Shown in pieces: positions 41,604 through 50,521 of a stretch of 64,000 bases of DNA. The notes beneath the pieces are model-generated. The model did not search any database. It was not told the origin of the DNA and was given only the letters and a program-made list of their open reading frames with translations. Positions within the stretch are counted from its first letter, which is position 1, and each line of letters begins with the position of its first letter. Source of the stretch: Fodinibacter sp963833495 (GTDB taxonomy: Bacteria > Actinomycetota > Actinomycetes > Actinomycetales > Dermatophilaceae). The translations under genes were made by a program, and so were the position numbers. The DNA lies in contig CAWHYJ010000011.1 in NCBI GenBank assembly GCA_963833495.1, positions 248,001 to 312,000 of the forward strand, given 5' to 3'.

Positions 41604-42299
41604 ATGCGCAAGGCCTTCCACGAGGAGCTCGACCGCGTCGCCGAGACGCTGGTCGAGATGACCCACCTCGCGTCGTCGGCGATGAGCCGAGCCACGACGG
41701 CCCTGCTCGACGCCGACATCCACCTCGCCGACTCGGTGATCGCGGCCGACGCCGAGATCGACGCGCGCCGGGCCGAGCTCGACCTGATGTCGTTCGACCT
41801 GCTGGCCCGCCAGCAGCCGGTGGCCACCGACCTGCGCGTCATCGTCACGAGCATGCGGATGAGCAGCGACATCGAGCGGATGGGCGACCTGGCCCGGCAC
41901 GTGGCCAAGGTGGCGCGGCTGCGCTACCCGGAGTCCGCCGTGCCGGCCGAGCTGCGCGCCACGATCCTGCAGATGGGCCAGGTGGCCGAACGGATCGTGG
42001 AGAAGGCGGGGTCGGTGATCGCCGCCCGCGACGTCGAGGCCGCCCAGCAGATCGAGCGCGACGACGACGCGATGGACGACCTGCACCGCGAGCTGTTCGC
42101 CCGAGTCACCGACAGCAGCTGGCAGCACGGCACCGAGGCCGCCGTCGACATCACCCTGCTGGGCCGCTACTACGAGCGCTTCGCCGACCACGCGGTCAGC
42201 GTCGCGCACCGGGTCATCTGGCTGGTCACCGGGGAGGTCGACCCGGAGAGCGAGCAGAGCCACGAGGACGTCGAGGACGGCGCCGCAGCCCTGCGCTGA
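41604..42299 (+). CDS. phoU: Phosphate signalling complex protein PhoU
   Basis: Cytoplasmic helical regulator of phosphate uptake and SenX3-RegX3 signalling, 231 aa with two three-helix PhoU repeats (ARQQPVATDLRVIVTSMRMS and ERMGDLARHVAKVA; second repeat GRYYERFADHAVSVAHRVIW). Metal-binding E/D residues of ERMGDLA and ERFADHA are present. GGAGG lies upstream; ATG 41604 is preferred over GTG 41601. It is divergent from senX3. Confidence 0.95.
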   Translation: MRKAFHEELDRVAETLVEMTHLASSAMSRATTALLDADIHLADSVIAADAEIDARRAELDLMSFDLLARQQPVATDLRVIVTSMRMSSDIERMGDLARHVAKVARLRYPESAVPAELRATILQMGQVAERIVEKAGSVIAARDVEAAQQIERDDDAMDDLHRELFARVTDSSWQHGTEAAVDITLLGRYYERFADHAVSVAHRVIWLVTGEVDPESEQSHEDVEDGAAALR

Positions 42300-42347
42300 C
42301 CCTGCACAGACCTGTTCGCACGGGCGCCTCGGTGTGAGACTGGGAAG

Positions 42348-44264
42348 GTGACCCTCACCGTCGAGGACGACTTCCGCGACTTCGTGGCTGCGCGCTGGCC
42401 GGACCTCGAGGGCGTGGCCTTCGTCGTCACGCTCGACGCTGCCACGGCCCGCCGGGTCACCACCGACGCCCTGGCGACCCTCCACGAGCGCTGGCGAGAG
42501 GCGCTCGACGAGGGCCGGCCGGGGGAGCTGGCGCGTCGCTCGGTGCTCACTGCCGCCGTCGCGGCGACCACCCGGCATCCGGCCGGTGCACCACCCCCAC
42601 CGGATGCCGTGGCGTCACCCCGCGTGCCGCCGCGCCCCTGGGAGGACCTCGACGACGACGACCCGGTGCGCACCGCCCTCGAGGCCGTGCTGCGTGAGGC
42701 GTCCCCGCTGGAGCGGGCCGTCGTGGCCGCCGGGACGCTCTGGGGCGCGGGCCCCGACGAGGTGGCCACCCTGCTCGGGATGCCGCGGGCCGACCTCCGC
42801 GACCGGGCCGCCGGCCTGCGCGGCCGGCTCATTCGCGCCCACGACACCGCCCGCGCCGCAGACGGCCTGGAGCCGGCCGACTGGGCGCTCGACGTCGACC
42901 TCGACGCCGCCGTCGACCACCTGCTCGCCGGCCAGGGTGACCCGCCCGATCCCACGGCCCTGGTCGAGGACCGCCGCAGGTCGGTGCAGCGGCGCTCGGT
43001 GGTCACTGCAGGGGCCGCCGTGGTCGCGGCCGGTGCCCTCGGCTGGTGGGTGGTCGGCCGCCGGCCGGCCGCCGCGGGGATCGCCTCGGGGGGGGCCGCC
43101 GGCCCCACCGGGCTGCCGGTCGCGACCGACCCGGGCTGGGAGAGCGTCTCGCGGTGGGCAGCGCGCGGTCGCCTCGCCACCGACGCCCGGGTGCAGGGGC
43201 TGGTCATCAGCCGCTCGAACGGCGTGGCCCGCCTGCTCTTCGCCGACGACGTCGAGGGCCGGCGGCTGGTCGTCTCGGGCACCCTCAACCCCGGCACCGA
43301 GGACCTCGCCCTGCAGGCCTGGCACGGAGCGGCGGGCGAGGACCCTGGCACGTTGGAGGAGGTGCTCTTCCAGAGCCCGTTCGTCGCCGGCCCCCAGGGG
43401 GGCACGGCCCTGGCGTTCCCCACCATGCCGGGAACCCTCCTGCTGGTGCTCGCGCGGCCGACCGCAGGCCGGGCGGCCTACTCACCCACGGCCGTCCCCA
43501 CCGTGGAGGGCACGGTGCACCGCGACTGGGTCGACGTGCCGGTGCGGGCCGGCATCGGGTCCATCCGCTGGGGGCAGGACCCTGGCCCGGCCCTGCGGGC
43601 CCGGGTCGGGACCTTCGACGGGGCGGTCGTCGGCACCACCCAGACCTGGGTCGGCAAGAGCGGCACCGACGCCCTGGCCGGGTTCGCCGAGGAGACCACC
43701 CGGTTCGTCGCGGCGGCGATCGACGCACCCGTCGAGTCGGTGCGCACCGAGGTGGTCAGCGACGTCACGGTCGGCGGCAGCGTCATCGACCCCACCGCCA
43801 TCTCCGCCTCGGACGGCGACGGGCGGGTGCGGGTGCTGCGTACCACCACGCGCAACGGTGCCGTCATCCGCTCGGTGCGCGTCATCGACGACGGCCGCAG
43901 CCGGATGAGCTGGCTCGACCTCGAGCCCGCGGCCGTGATCCCCGCCGACACCCCCCGCGACGAGCCGGTCGTGCTGCGGCTCGAGGACTCCCGGCCCAGG
44001 GTCGGGCGGTTCCTCGTCATCGCGCCCGGCGCAGCGCGCGTGCAGCTGCTCGCGACCTCCCCCAACGCCTACCCCGTCTCGAAGGTGACCAGGACCCGCC
44101 CGGGTGGAGCCGCGATCGTCGAGGTCGTCAACGCCGACGACGCCGCCGCGTTCCGGCTCGTGCGCCGCGACGCCGCCGGGCGCCCGCTCGGCACCGGGGT
44201 GCCCCGCGTCGGCCACAGCCTGCTCGACCTGTGGCCGGGCGACCGCAAGGTCGTCCTGTCATGA
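42348..44264 (+). CDS. Sigma-factor-like membrane protein, copy 1
   Basis: Protein of 638 aa of unknown function. Residues 5-75 resemble ECF sigma region 2 (DFRDFVAARWPDLEGVAFVV, then RVTTDALATLHERW), residues 108-163 resemble region 4 (LERAVVAAGTLWGAGPDEVA, then TLLGMPRADLRDRA), followed by one transmembrane helix at 217-237 (VVTAGAAVVAAGALGWWVVG) and an extracytoplasmic domain of about 400 residues. So a degenerate sigma-like part would face the cytoplasm, tethered to a sensor-like ectodomain. It is a tandem paralogue of the next gene, with stop and start overlapping (ATGA). The sigma-like part may have lost promoter binding. Start is GTG 42348. Confidence 0.75.
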   Translation: MTLTVEDDFRDFVAARWPDLEGVAFVVTLDAATARRVTTDALATLHERWREALDEGRPGELARRSVLTAAVAATTRHPAGAPPPPDAVASPRVPPRPWEDLDDDDPVRTALEAVLREASPLERAVVAAGTLWGAGPDEVATLLGMPRADLRDRAAGLRGRLIRAHDTARAADGLEPADWALDVDLDAAVDHLLAGQGDPPDPTALVEDRRRSVQRRSVVTAGAAVVAAGALGWWVVGRRPAAAGIASGGAAGPTGLPVATDPGWESVSRWAARGRLATDARVQGLVISRSNGVARLLFADDVEGRRLVVSGTLNPGTEDLALQAWHGAAGEDPGTLEEVLFQSPFVAGPQGGTALAFPTMPGTLLLVLARPTAGRAAYSPTAVPTVEGTVHRDWVDVPVRAGIGSIRWGQDPGPALRARVGTFDGAVVGTTQTWVGKSGTDALAGFAEETTRFVAAAIDAPVESVRTEVVSDVTVGGSVIDPTAISASDGDGRVRVLRTTTRNGAVIRSVRVIDDGRSRMSWLDLEPAAVIPADTPRDEPVVLRLEDSRPRVGRFLVIAPGAARVQLLATSPNAYPVSKVTRTRPGGAAIVEVVNADDAAAFRLVRRDAAGRPLGTGVPRVGHSLLDLWPGDRKVVLS

Positions 44265-46153
44265 CCGTCACCGCCGAGGAGGACTTCCGCGACTTCGTGG
44301 TCGCGCGCTGGGGCGAGCTCGAGCCGGTGGCCCGCCTGGTCACCCTCGACGGTCCGACCGCCCGCCGGGTCACGACCGACACGCTGGCCGACCTGCACGG
44401 GCAGTGGAGTGCGCTGCTCGACGAGGGGGTCCCGGGCGCCACGGCCCGCCGTCGCGTCCTGACCGCGGCTATCGCCGCGACCCGGCACCGCTCCCCCGCG
44501 CCGACGGGCCACGACGTGCGCCCCCGCCCCGGCGACCTCGACACCGCGGGCGAGGCGGACGACGCCGTTCTGGCCGCCCTGCTGGCCGTCGTGCGGGCAG
44601 CCACCCCGCTCGAGCGGGCGGCGCTCGCCGCCGAGACGGTCTGGGGGGTCGACCCCGGGCGGGTCGCCGACCTGCTCGAGGCGTCGCCCGCCACGGTCAT
44701 CGACGCCGACCGGGCCCTGCGCGGCCGCTTCCTCGAGGCGCAGACCGCCGCCCGCGCCGCCTACGGCTGGGAACCGGCGGAGTGGGCTCTCGGCCGCGAT
44801 GTCGAGGACGCCCTCGACCTGCTGCTCGCCGACCACACCGACCCGCCGGATGCCGTGGCGCTGGTCGGCGAGCGCCACCGGCAGGTGCGCCGCCGGTCGG
44901 TCGTCGTCGGCACGGGTGCCGCGCTGGCCGCCGCGGCCGTTGGCGCCTGGTTCGTGGAGGGCGTCGCGACGGGAACGGCATCCCAAGCCGCCCTCATTCC
45001 ACCCAGGCCCGGCGACCCGGTGTGGGTGGCGGCGAACACCTGGCCGGCCCGGGGCCGGCTCGCGGGCGACCCGGGGGTCGCCGCCCTGGTGGCTGCTGCC
45101 TCGCCCCTGGCGCACCTGCTCTGGGCCGACGACCTGGCCGGCCAGCGGGTCGTCGTCGCAGCGTCCGCCGACGCGAGCGGGACGGGGGGCACCCTCGTGC
45201 GCATGTGGGCGGGCCTCACCGGCGCCGACCCGCGGTCGCTCACGCCGGTCGGCCTGGTCCGCGACCGCGTCACGTTCCGCGACGACGTCGTGCCGATCGC
45301 CGTCGAAGGCGGGTCGGCCGGCCGGAAGGACCCGGGTGCGGTGCTGCTGCTGGCCCGGCCGACCGTGCTCGAGGCGTCGTACTCACCGCTGGTGGAGTAC
45401 GGCCGCAACGGGGGCGTCGGCCGCAGCTGGACCGAGGTCGACCTGCGCGACGGGGTCGCCACGGTGCCGCTGCGCGGGCCCCTGCCCCCGGCCTTCCGGG
45501 TGCGCCTCGACGGCTACGACGCCGGCCCGCTCGGGGCGATGCCGCTCGGGCTCCCCGCCCCCAGCCCGTCGGGGCCGCTGGCCGAGTCGTTGCTGGCGGC
45601 GCTCGGGCCGTTCGTCGCGGCCTGCACCGGGCTCTCGGCCTCGGTGGTGCGCAGCCGCATCACGCTGGAGGCGGCCGTGCCCGGTGACGTGCTCGTGCAG
45701 GCCGCCCGTGGTCACACCCCGGGCCCGGGACGGGTGGTCGTCGCCCACACCGACCTGCCCAGTGGCGCGTTGCTGCGCAGCGTCCGGGTCGCCGGCGACG
45801 GTCGCGGTGAGGCCGGCCCGCTCGACGTGGAGACGACCAAGGTCCTCGACGACACCGACCCGGCCACGCCCTTCGCCACCCGGCTGCCGGCGTTCCGCGC
45901 CGACGCGAGCCGCTTCCTCGTCGTCGCACCCCACGCCGCACGCGCCCAGCTGGTGGCCGCGTCGTCCAACACCTACCCGGCCTCGGAGGTCACCGCGCTG
46001 CACGGCGGCACCGGCGTTCTCGAGGTCGCGGACTCGCGACGTGCGGCGGTCTACTCGCTCATCACCTGGGACCGGCGAGGCCGGCGGCTCGGCGAGGTCG
46101 ACGCGCTGTTCCGCCGCCGCGACCCCCGCGACCTCTGGCCGCGGGTGCGCTGA
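44261..46153 (+). CDS. Sigma-factor-like membrane protein, copy 2
   Basis: Protein of 630 aa, same architecture as the preceding gene: a sigma region-2-like start (EEDFRDFVVARWGELEPVAR), region-4-like part (LERAALAAETVWGVDPGRVA), a transmembrane helix near residues 208-228 (VVVGTGAALAAAAVGAWFV) and a large outside domain. The two copies share N-terminal wording and ectodomain motifs such as FLVVAPHAARAQLVAASSNT versus FLVIAPGAARVQLLATSPNA, so they arose by tandem duplication. ATG 44261 overlaps the upstream stop. A hairpin terminator follows. Function unknown; a role as paired surface sensors is speculation. Confidence 0.75.
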   Translation: MTVTAEEDFRDFVVARWGELEPVARLVTLDGPTARRVTTDTLADLHGQWSALLDEGVPGATARRRVLTAAIAATRHRSPAPTGHDVRPRPGDLDTAGEADDAVLAALLAVVRAATPLERAALAAETVWGVDPGRVADLLEASPATVIDADRALRGRFLEAQTAARAAYGWEPAEWALGRDVEDALDLLLADHTDPPDAVALVGERHRQVRRRSVVVGTGAALAAAAVGAWFVEGVATGTASQAALIPPRPGDPVWVAANTWPARGRLAGDPGVAALVAAASPLAHLLWADDLAGQRVVVAASADASGTGGTLVRMWAGLTGADPRSLTPVGLVRDRVTFRDDVVPIAVEGGSAGRKDPGAVLLLARPTVLEASYSPLVEYGRNGGVGRSWTEVDLRDGVATVPLRGPLPPAFRVRLDGYDAGPLGAMPLGLPAPSPSGPLAESLLAALGPFVAACTGLSASVVRSRITLEAAVPGDVLVQAARGHTPGPGRVVVAHTDLPSGALLRSVRVAGDGRGEAGPLDVETTKVLDDTDPATPFATRLPAFRADASRFLVVAPHAARAQLVAASSNTYPASEVTALHGGTGVLEVADSRRAAVYSLITWDRRGRRLGEVDALFRRRDPRDLWPRVR

Positions 46154-46173
46154 GCGCCTCAGCACTCCTCGCA

Positions 46174-46217
46174 GTGAGTGCGGAAGTGGTTGCCAGAGCG
46201 GCCACTTCCGCACTCAC
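46174..46217. terminator. Strong bidirectional hairpin terminator
   Basis: GTGAGTGCGGAAGTGG and its exact complement (46202-46217) form a 16-bp stem with a 12-nt loop between the convergent sigma-like gene and gpm. It shares TGCGGAAG with the inverted repeat at 31012. Confidence 0.85.
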
Positions 46218-46232
46218 GAGCGGACGGAACAG

Positions 46233-46970
46233 TCAGCGGCCCTGGTTGGCGACCGCAGCGGCAGCGGCAGCGGCGGCCTCCGGGTCGAGGTACTCACCCG
46301 GTCCGGTCGGCATGAAGTCGTCGCCGAGCCGGTAGACCAGCGGCATGCCCGTGGGGATGTTGAGCCCGGCGATGTCGTCGTCGCTGATGCCGTCGAGGTG
46401 CTTGACCAGGGCCCGCAGCGAGTTGCCGTGAGCGGTGACCAGCACGGTGTGGCCGGCGGTCAGGTCTGCCTGGATGTCGTTCTCCCAGTAGGGCATCATC
46501 CGCGGAATGACGTCGGCGAGGCACTCGGTCAGCGGCACGTCGACGCCGGCGTAGCGCGGGTCACCGGTCTGGTCGAACTCGCTGCCGACCTCGATGGGCG
46601 GCGGCGGGGTGTCGAAGCTGCGGCGCCAGAGCATGAACTGCTCGTCGCCGTACTTGTCGCGGGTCGCGGCCTTGTCGAGCCCCTGCAGCGCGCCGTAGTG
46701 CCGCTCGTTGAGCCGCCAGCTGCGGCGCACCGGGATCCAGTGCCGGTCTGCGGCGTCGAGGGCGAGGTTCGCGGTGTTGATCGCCCTTCGCAGCACCGAG
46801 GTGTGCACGACGTCGGGGAGCAGCCCGGCATCCGTCATGAGGCGGCCACCGCGCACCGCCTCGGCGCGGCCCTTCTCGGTGAGGTCGACGTCGACCCACC
46901 CGGTGAACAGGTTCTTCTGGTTCCAGTCGGACTCGCCGTGACGCAGCAGGATGAGCGTGTGTGCCGTCAT
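46233..46970 (-). CDS. gpmA: 2,3-bisphosphoglycerate-dependent phosphoglycerate mutase
   Basis: Glycolytic enzyme interconverting 3- and 2-phosphoglycerate, 245 aa. The phospho-histidine motif is LLRHGESDWN near the N-terminus, with FTGWVDVDLTEKG, RRAINTANLAL, LNERHYGALQGLDKA and the second catalytic His in VTAHGNSLRALVKHL. ATG 46970. A C-terminal alanine-rich tail extends past the usual end. The order mshA - YbjN - gpm matches mycobacteria. Confidence 0.96.
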   Translation of the reverse strand: MTAHTLILLRHGESDWNQKNLFTGWVDVDLTEKGRAEAVRGGRLMTDAGLLPDVVHTSVLRRAINTANLALDAADRHWIPVRRSWRLNERHYGALQGLDKAATRDKYGDEQFMLWRRSFDTPPPPIEVGSEFDQTGDPRYAGVDVPLTECLADVIPRMMPYWENDIQADLTAGHTVLVTAHGNSLRALVKHLDGISDDDIAGLNIPTGMPLVYRLGDDFMPTGPGEYLDPEAAAAAAAAVANQGR

Positions 46971-47002
46971 GCCGCCAGCCTAGCCACCCGTCGCAGGCCG
47001 GG

Positions 47003-47530
47003 TCAGGCGGGCTGGTTGCCCGGCCCGGGGTCGCCCGGCCGGGCCAGGATGCTGCGGAACGCCTCGAGGTTGCGCAGGCTCTCGCCGCGCGAGACGCGCC
47101 ACTCCCACTCCTTGCGCATCGAGCTCAGGAAGCCCATGACGAGGAGCTCGTTGAACGGCTCGTCGGCGGCGGTCAGCACCACCCCGAGCAGCTGGTCGAG
47201 CACCTCGGCATCGACCCCGGCTGCGGGGAGGCGGCCGGTCACGTAGACGTCGCCGGCCTTGTCGACGGCGTAGGCGAGCCCGGGCAGGCGCAGGTTGCGG
47301 CGCAGCAGGAAGCGGTAGACCTCGTCGTGGTTCTCGTCGGGGTTGCGGATGACGAACGCCGACACCGACACGGCGGTGTCGGACACCACGACCGAGGCCA
47401 CGGTCTTGAGCTTCTTCTCGCCGGGCAGCGAGACGACGTACTCGTCGTCGCGCGCGCCCGGCTCCCAGTCGTGCCCGGACTCGCAGAGGTAGGCCTCGAC
47501 GGTCGCCGCGAGGGTGGCGCGGTCGGTCAC
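47003..47530 (-). CDS. YbjN-domain protein
   Basis: Cytoplasmic protein of 175 aa with a YbjN/type III secretion chaperone-like fold (VSAFVIRNPDENHDEVYRFL, VYVTGRLPAAGVDAEVLDQL). Function unknown; it corresponds in position to Rv0487 between mshA and gpm. GTG 47530 overlaps the mshA stop (GTGA). Confidence 0.88.
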   Translation of the reverse strand: MTDRATLAATVEAYLCESGHDWEPGARDDEYVVSLPGEKKLKTVASVVVSDTAVSVSAFVIRNPDENHDEVYRFLLRRNLRLPGLAYAVDKAGDVYVTGRLPAAGVDAEVLDQLLGVVLTAADEPFNELLVMGFLSSMRKEWEWRVSRGESLRNLEAFRSILARPGDPGPGNQPA

Positions 47531-48843
47531 GGGATGACCGCCTGCGGGATGCCGGTGAGCGTCTCGGCGTCGTTGATCGACGCCTCGCGGGGCCGGGCCA
47601 TCGCGTCGGCGTAGACCTCGGCGAGCCGCTCGGCGGTGCGCGCCCAGCCGAAGCCGGCCGCGTGCTCGGCGGATGCCCGGGACAGACCGGCCCGACGGTC
47701 GGGGTCGAGCACCACCCCGGCGATGGCCGTGGCCCAGTCGGCGGTGTCGTGGCCGTCGACGAGGATGCCGGCGTCACCGACCGCGGTCGGCAGGCCTCCG
47801 ACGTTGGCTGCCACGACCGGGGTGCCGCACGCCTGCGCCTCGACCGCCACCAGCCCGAAGGACTCGTTGTGCGAGGGAACGGCCAGCACGTCTGCCGCGC
47901 GGTACCACTGGGCCAGGGTCGGGCGGTCGACCGGGGGCACGAAGCGCACGAGGTCGCCGATGCCGCGCTGCTCGGCGAGCTCGGTCAGGCCCATCGGGTT
48001 GCGAACCCCGGAGCCGCTGGCCCCGCCCAGGATGCCGACCACCAGCCGTGAGCGCAGGTCGGGGCGGCGGCGCACCAGCTCCGCGGCCGCCTTGACGAGC
48101 ACGTCGGGCGCCTTGAGCGGCTGGATCCGTCCGACGAACAGGAGGAGCACGGCATCCGAGGGGATGCCGACGGCGGCCCGCGCCTCGAGCTGCGAGCCGG
48201 GGCGGAAGACCGCCAGGTCGACGCCGGGCTCGGCGACGACCACCCGGTCGGGGTCGGCGTCGTAGAGGTCGACGAGCTCGGAGGCCTCGCGCTCGGTGTT
48301 GGCCACCAGGCGGTCGGCGGCCTCGACGACCTGCGCCTCACCGATCTCGCGGCCCATCGGCTCGGGCAGGTCGCCGTCGGCAAGGTGCAGGTTCTTGACC
48401 CGTGCCATGGTGTGCATGGTGTGCACCAGCGGCACGCCCCACCGGTCGGCGGCGAGCCAGCCGACCTGGCCCGAGAGCCAGTAGTGGCTGTGCACCAGGT
48501 CGTAGTAGCCGGGCGGCGCATGTGCGGCCACCCGCATCATGCCGGCGGCGAAGGCGCACAGCTGGCCCGGGAGGTCCTCCTTGGACAGCCCCTCGTAGGG
48601 ACCGGCGGGCACGTGCCGCACGACGACGCCGGGCTCGACCTCGACGACGGCGGCCTGGGAGGCACTCGTGGTGCGGGTGAACAGGTCGACCGCGATCCCG
48701 CGGTGGGCGAGCTGGCGGGCGACCTCGAGCACGTAGACGTTCATGCCCCCAGCGTCACCCTCCCCCGGCTGGGCCAGCGGGGAGGTGTGGACGGTGACCA
48801 TCGCGACCCGCTGCAGGTGCGTGGGAACGGCTGACGTGCTCAT
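47527..48843 (-). CDS. mshA: D-inositol-3-phosphate glycosyltransferase MshA
   Basis: First enzyme of mycothiol biosynthesis, a GT4 glycosyltransferase transferring GlcNAc from UDP-GlcNAc to inositol-3-phosphate; 438 aa. N-terminal acceptor motif VHTSPLAQPGEGDAGGMNVY is diagnostic for MshA. C-terminal donor site: FVGRIQPLKAPDVLVKAA and HNESFGLVAVEAQACGTPVV with the E-x7-E pattern. ATG 48843 overlaps the upstream DUF2993-like gene stop (ATGA). The gene is intact. Confidence 0.96.
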   Translation of the reverse strand: MSTSAVPTHLQRVAMVTVHTSPLAQPGEGDAGGMNVYVLEVARQLAHRGIAVDLFTRTTSASQAAVVEVEPGVVVRHVPAGPYEGLSKEDLPGQLCAFAAGMMRVAAHAPPGYYDLVHSHYWLSGQVGWLAADRWGVPLVHTMHTMARVKNLHLADGDLPEPMGREIGEAQVVEAADRLVANTEREASELVDLYDADPDRVVVAEPGVDLAVFRPGSQLEARAAVGIPSDAVLLLFVGRIQPLKAPDVLVKAAAELVRRRPDLRSRLVVGILGGASGSGVRNPMGLTELAEQRGIGDLVRFVPPVDRPTLAQWYRAADVLAVPSHNESFGLVAVEAQACGTPVVAANVGGLPTAVGDAGILVDGHDTADWATAIAGVVLDPDRRAGLSRASAEHAAGFGWARTAERLAEVYADAMARPREASINDAETLTGIPQAVIP

Positions 48844-49640
48844 GCGTTCGAGTCTGTCACGGTGTCGCGAGGGGTGTCCGTGACGGTGACCACGGCCCGG
48901 GGGGCCCAGACGTGCACGGCGATCCGGCCGTCCTGGCGCAGGTCGACCGCGCGCGGCACCTGCACCGGCCCGATCGACACGTCGGTGCCGAGCACCCAGG
49001 TGAAGGCCGGCTGCTCGACGACGGTCGGGTCGACCCAGTAGGCGCGCTCGCGCAGGTTGCGCTCGGGCAGCGCCGGCGCGATGCCCACCGTGGCGGGCCG
49101 CCAGTCGAGGTGGATGGCGAGCGCGTCGGCACCGGGCACCGCGGCATCCATCCGGATCCGGCCGCCGATCGGCTGGAAGTCGATGCGCAGCGGCTTGCTC
49201 GTCGTGTCGTCGTGCACGACGCCGACGTAGCGCACGGTGTCCTTGACCCGGGTCACGGCGTCGATCCGCACGTGCATCAGGGTGGAGGTCACGCGCTCGC
49301 GCAGGTGGCCGTCGACCTCCTCGATCGTGCCCATCATGGCGGTGACCGGGGCGCCGCGGGTCACCGTGTCGGCGAGCACGGTGCTGCCCCTGGCCAGTCG
49401 GAAACCGGAGTCGTAGAGGGTCACCGAGAGGCCGGCGCCGAGCGACTGCACGCCACGCGCGCCCTGGGCCACCTCGAGCAGGCCGGGAGCGGCGTCGGAC
49501 ACCCCGATGTCGCGCTCGAGCACCTGCGGCACCCACGAGGTGAGGCCCAGGCTCAGGGCCGCGAGGAGCGAGACGACCAGCGCCACCATCGAGAGGCTGA
49601 CCTGGCCCTCCCGTGACCGCTCCCGCCACCACTCACGCAC
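48840..49640 (-). CDS. DUF2993-like membrane-anchored protein
   Basis: Protein of 266 aa: one N-terminal membrane anchor (LSMVALVVSLLAALSLGLT) followed by a beta-rich extracytoplasmic domain that resembles LmeA/DUF2993 proteins (VTSTLMHVRIDAVTRVKDTV, PLRIDFQPIGGRIRMDAAVP). Function here is unknown; related proteins act in cell-envelope lipid or glycan processing. GTG 49640 is preferred: TACCCT lies six nt upstream as a -10, giving a leaderless mRNA. It overlaps mshA and so begins the mshA - YbjN - gpm unit. Confidence 0.75.
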   Translation of the reverse strand: MREWWRERSREGQVSLSMVALVVSLLAALSLGLTSWVPQVLERDIGVSDAAPGLLEVAQGARGVQSLGAGLSVTLYDSGFRLARGSTVLADTVTRGAPVTAMMGTIEEVDGHLRERVTSTLMHVRIDAVTRVKDTVRYVGVVHDDTTSKPLRIDFQPIGGRIRMDAAVPGADALAIHLDWRPATVGIAPALPERNLRERAYWVDPTVVEQPAFTWVLGTDVSIGPVQVPRAVDLRQDGRIAVHVWAPRAVVTVTDTPRDTVTDSNA

Positions 49641-49672
49641 CCCTTCAGGGTAAGCGGTTCTACGCTGGGGCC
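49641..49672. promoter_or_regulatory. Compact divergent promoter for two leaderless GTG genes
   Basis: Only 32 nt separate the divergent GTG starts at 49640 and 49673. TACCCT on the minus strand (49652-49647) and TACGCT on the plus strand (49661-49666) are good -10 elements, each six nt from its own GTG. Each gene's -35 would lie inside the other gene's 5' end. Confidence 0.6.
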
Positions 49673-50521
49673 GTGCCACAGCCGCGGCCCGTCGGGGTCA
49701 TCACCCGGGGGACGACGAACCCCAACCGGCTGCGCCGCTGCGACCGCTGGCTGACGGGTCCGCAGGCCTGGCGGTTGCGGCAGGCGGCGGCCGCGCCCGT
49801 GGTGGTCGACCTCGGCTACGGCGCCTCCCCGGTCACCGCCCTGGAGCTGCACGACCGGCTGCGGCGGGTGCGCCCTGACGTCGAGGTGGTCGGCATCGAG
49901 ATCGACCCGGCCCGGGTGGCGGCCGCGCGCCCGCTCGAGCGGCCGGGGCTGCGGTTCGCGCTCGGGGGGTTCGAGGTGCCCCTGCCCGGTGGGGCCCGGC
50001 CGGTGGTGGTGCGGGCGTTCAACGTGCTGCGCCAGTACGACGAGGCGCAGGTGGCCGGGGCCTGGGCCTGGGCGGTCGCCCGGCTGGCCCCCGACGGCCT
50101 GCTCGTCGACGGCACCTGCGACGAGCTGGGCCGGCTCGCGACGTGGGTGGCCGTGACGGCTGAGGGGCCGCAGAGCCTGTCGCTCAGCTGGCGGCTGCGC
50201 GGGCTGGGATGCCCGGGCGTCGTCGCCGAGCGCCTGCCCAAGGCGCTGATCCACCGCAACGTGCCCGGCGAGGGCGTGCACCGGCTGCTCACCGACCTCG
50301 ACGAGGCCTGGGCGCGGCAGGCACCGCACGCGGCGTACGGCATCCGGCAGCGGTTCATCGCGACCGTTGGGGCGTTGCGGGATGCCGGGTGGCCGGTTCT
50401 CGACGGCCCGTCGCGGTGGCGGCTGGGTGAGCTGACGGTCAGGTGGGATGCCGTGGCGCCCCGGGGGCCGTCGGGCAACCCGAGCGCGGGTCGCTCAGCC
50501 GGGGGTCACCAGGGGCCGTAG
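49673..50521 (+). CDS. Class I SAM-dependent methyltransferase-like protein
   Basis: Protein of 282 aa with a Rossmann-type methyltransferase core: motif I VVDLGYGASPVTALELHDRL, acidic loop VVGIEIDPARVAAAR, then FNVLRQYDEAQVAGAW and CDELGRLATWVAV. Such genes lie upstream of mshA in many actinobacteria; the substrate is unknown. GTG 49673 with a TACGCT -10 six nt upstream suggests a leaderless mRNA; in-frame sequence upstream is not needed. Its 3' end overlaps the convergent DUF2516 gene by 16 nt. Confidence 0.8.
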   Translation: MPQPRPVGVITRGTTNPNRLRRCDRWLTGPQAWRLRQAAAAPVVVDLGYGASPVTALELHDRLRRVRPDVEVVGIEIDPARVAAARPLERPGLRFALGGFEVPLPGGARPVVVRAFNVLRQYDEAQVAGAWAWAVARLAPDGLLVDGTCDELGRLATWVAVTAEGPQSLSLSWRLRGLGCPGVVAERLPKALIHRNVPGEGVHRLLTDLDEAWARQAPHAAYGIRQRFIATVGALRDAGWPVLDGPSRWRLGELTVRWDAVAPRGPSGNPSAGRSAGGHQGP

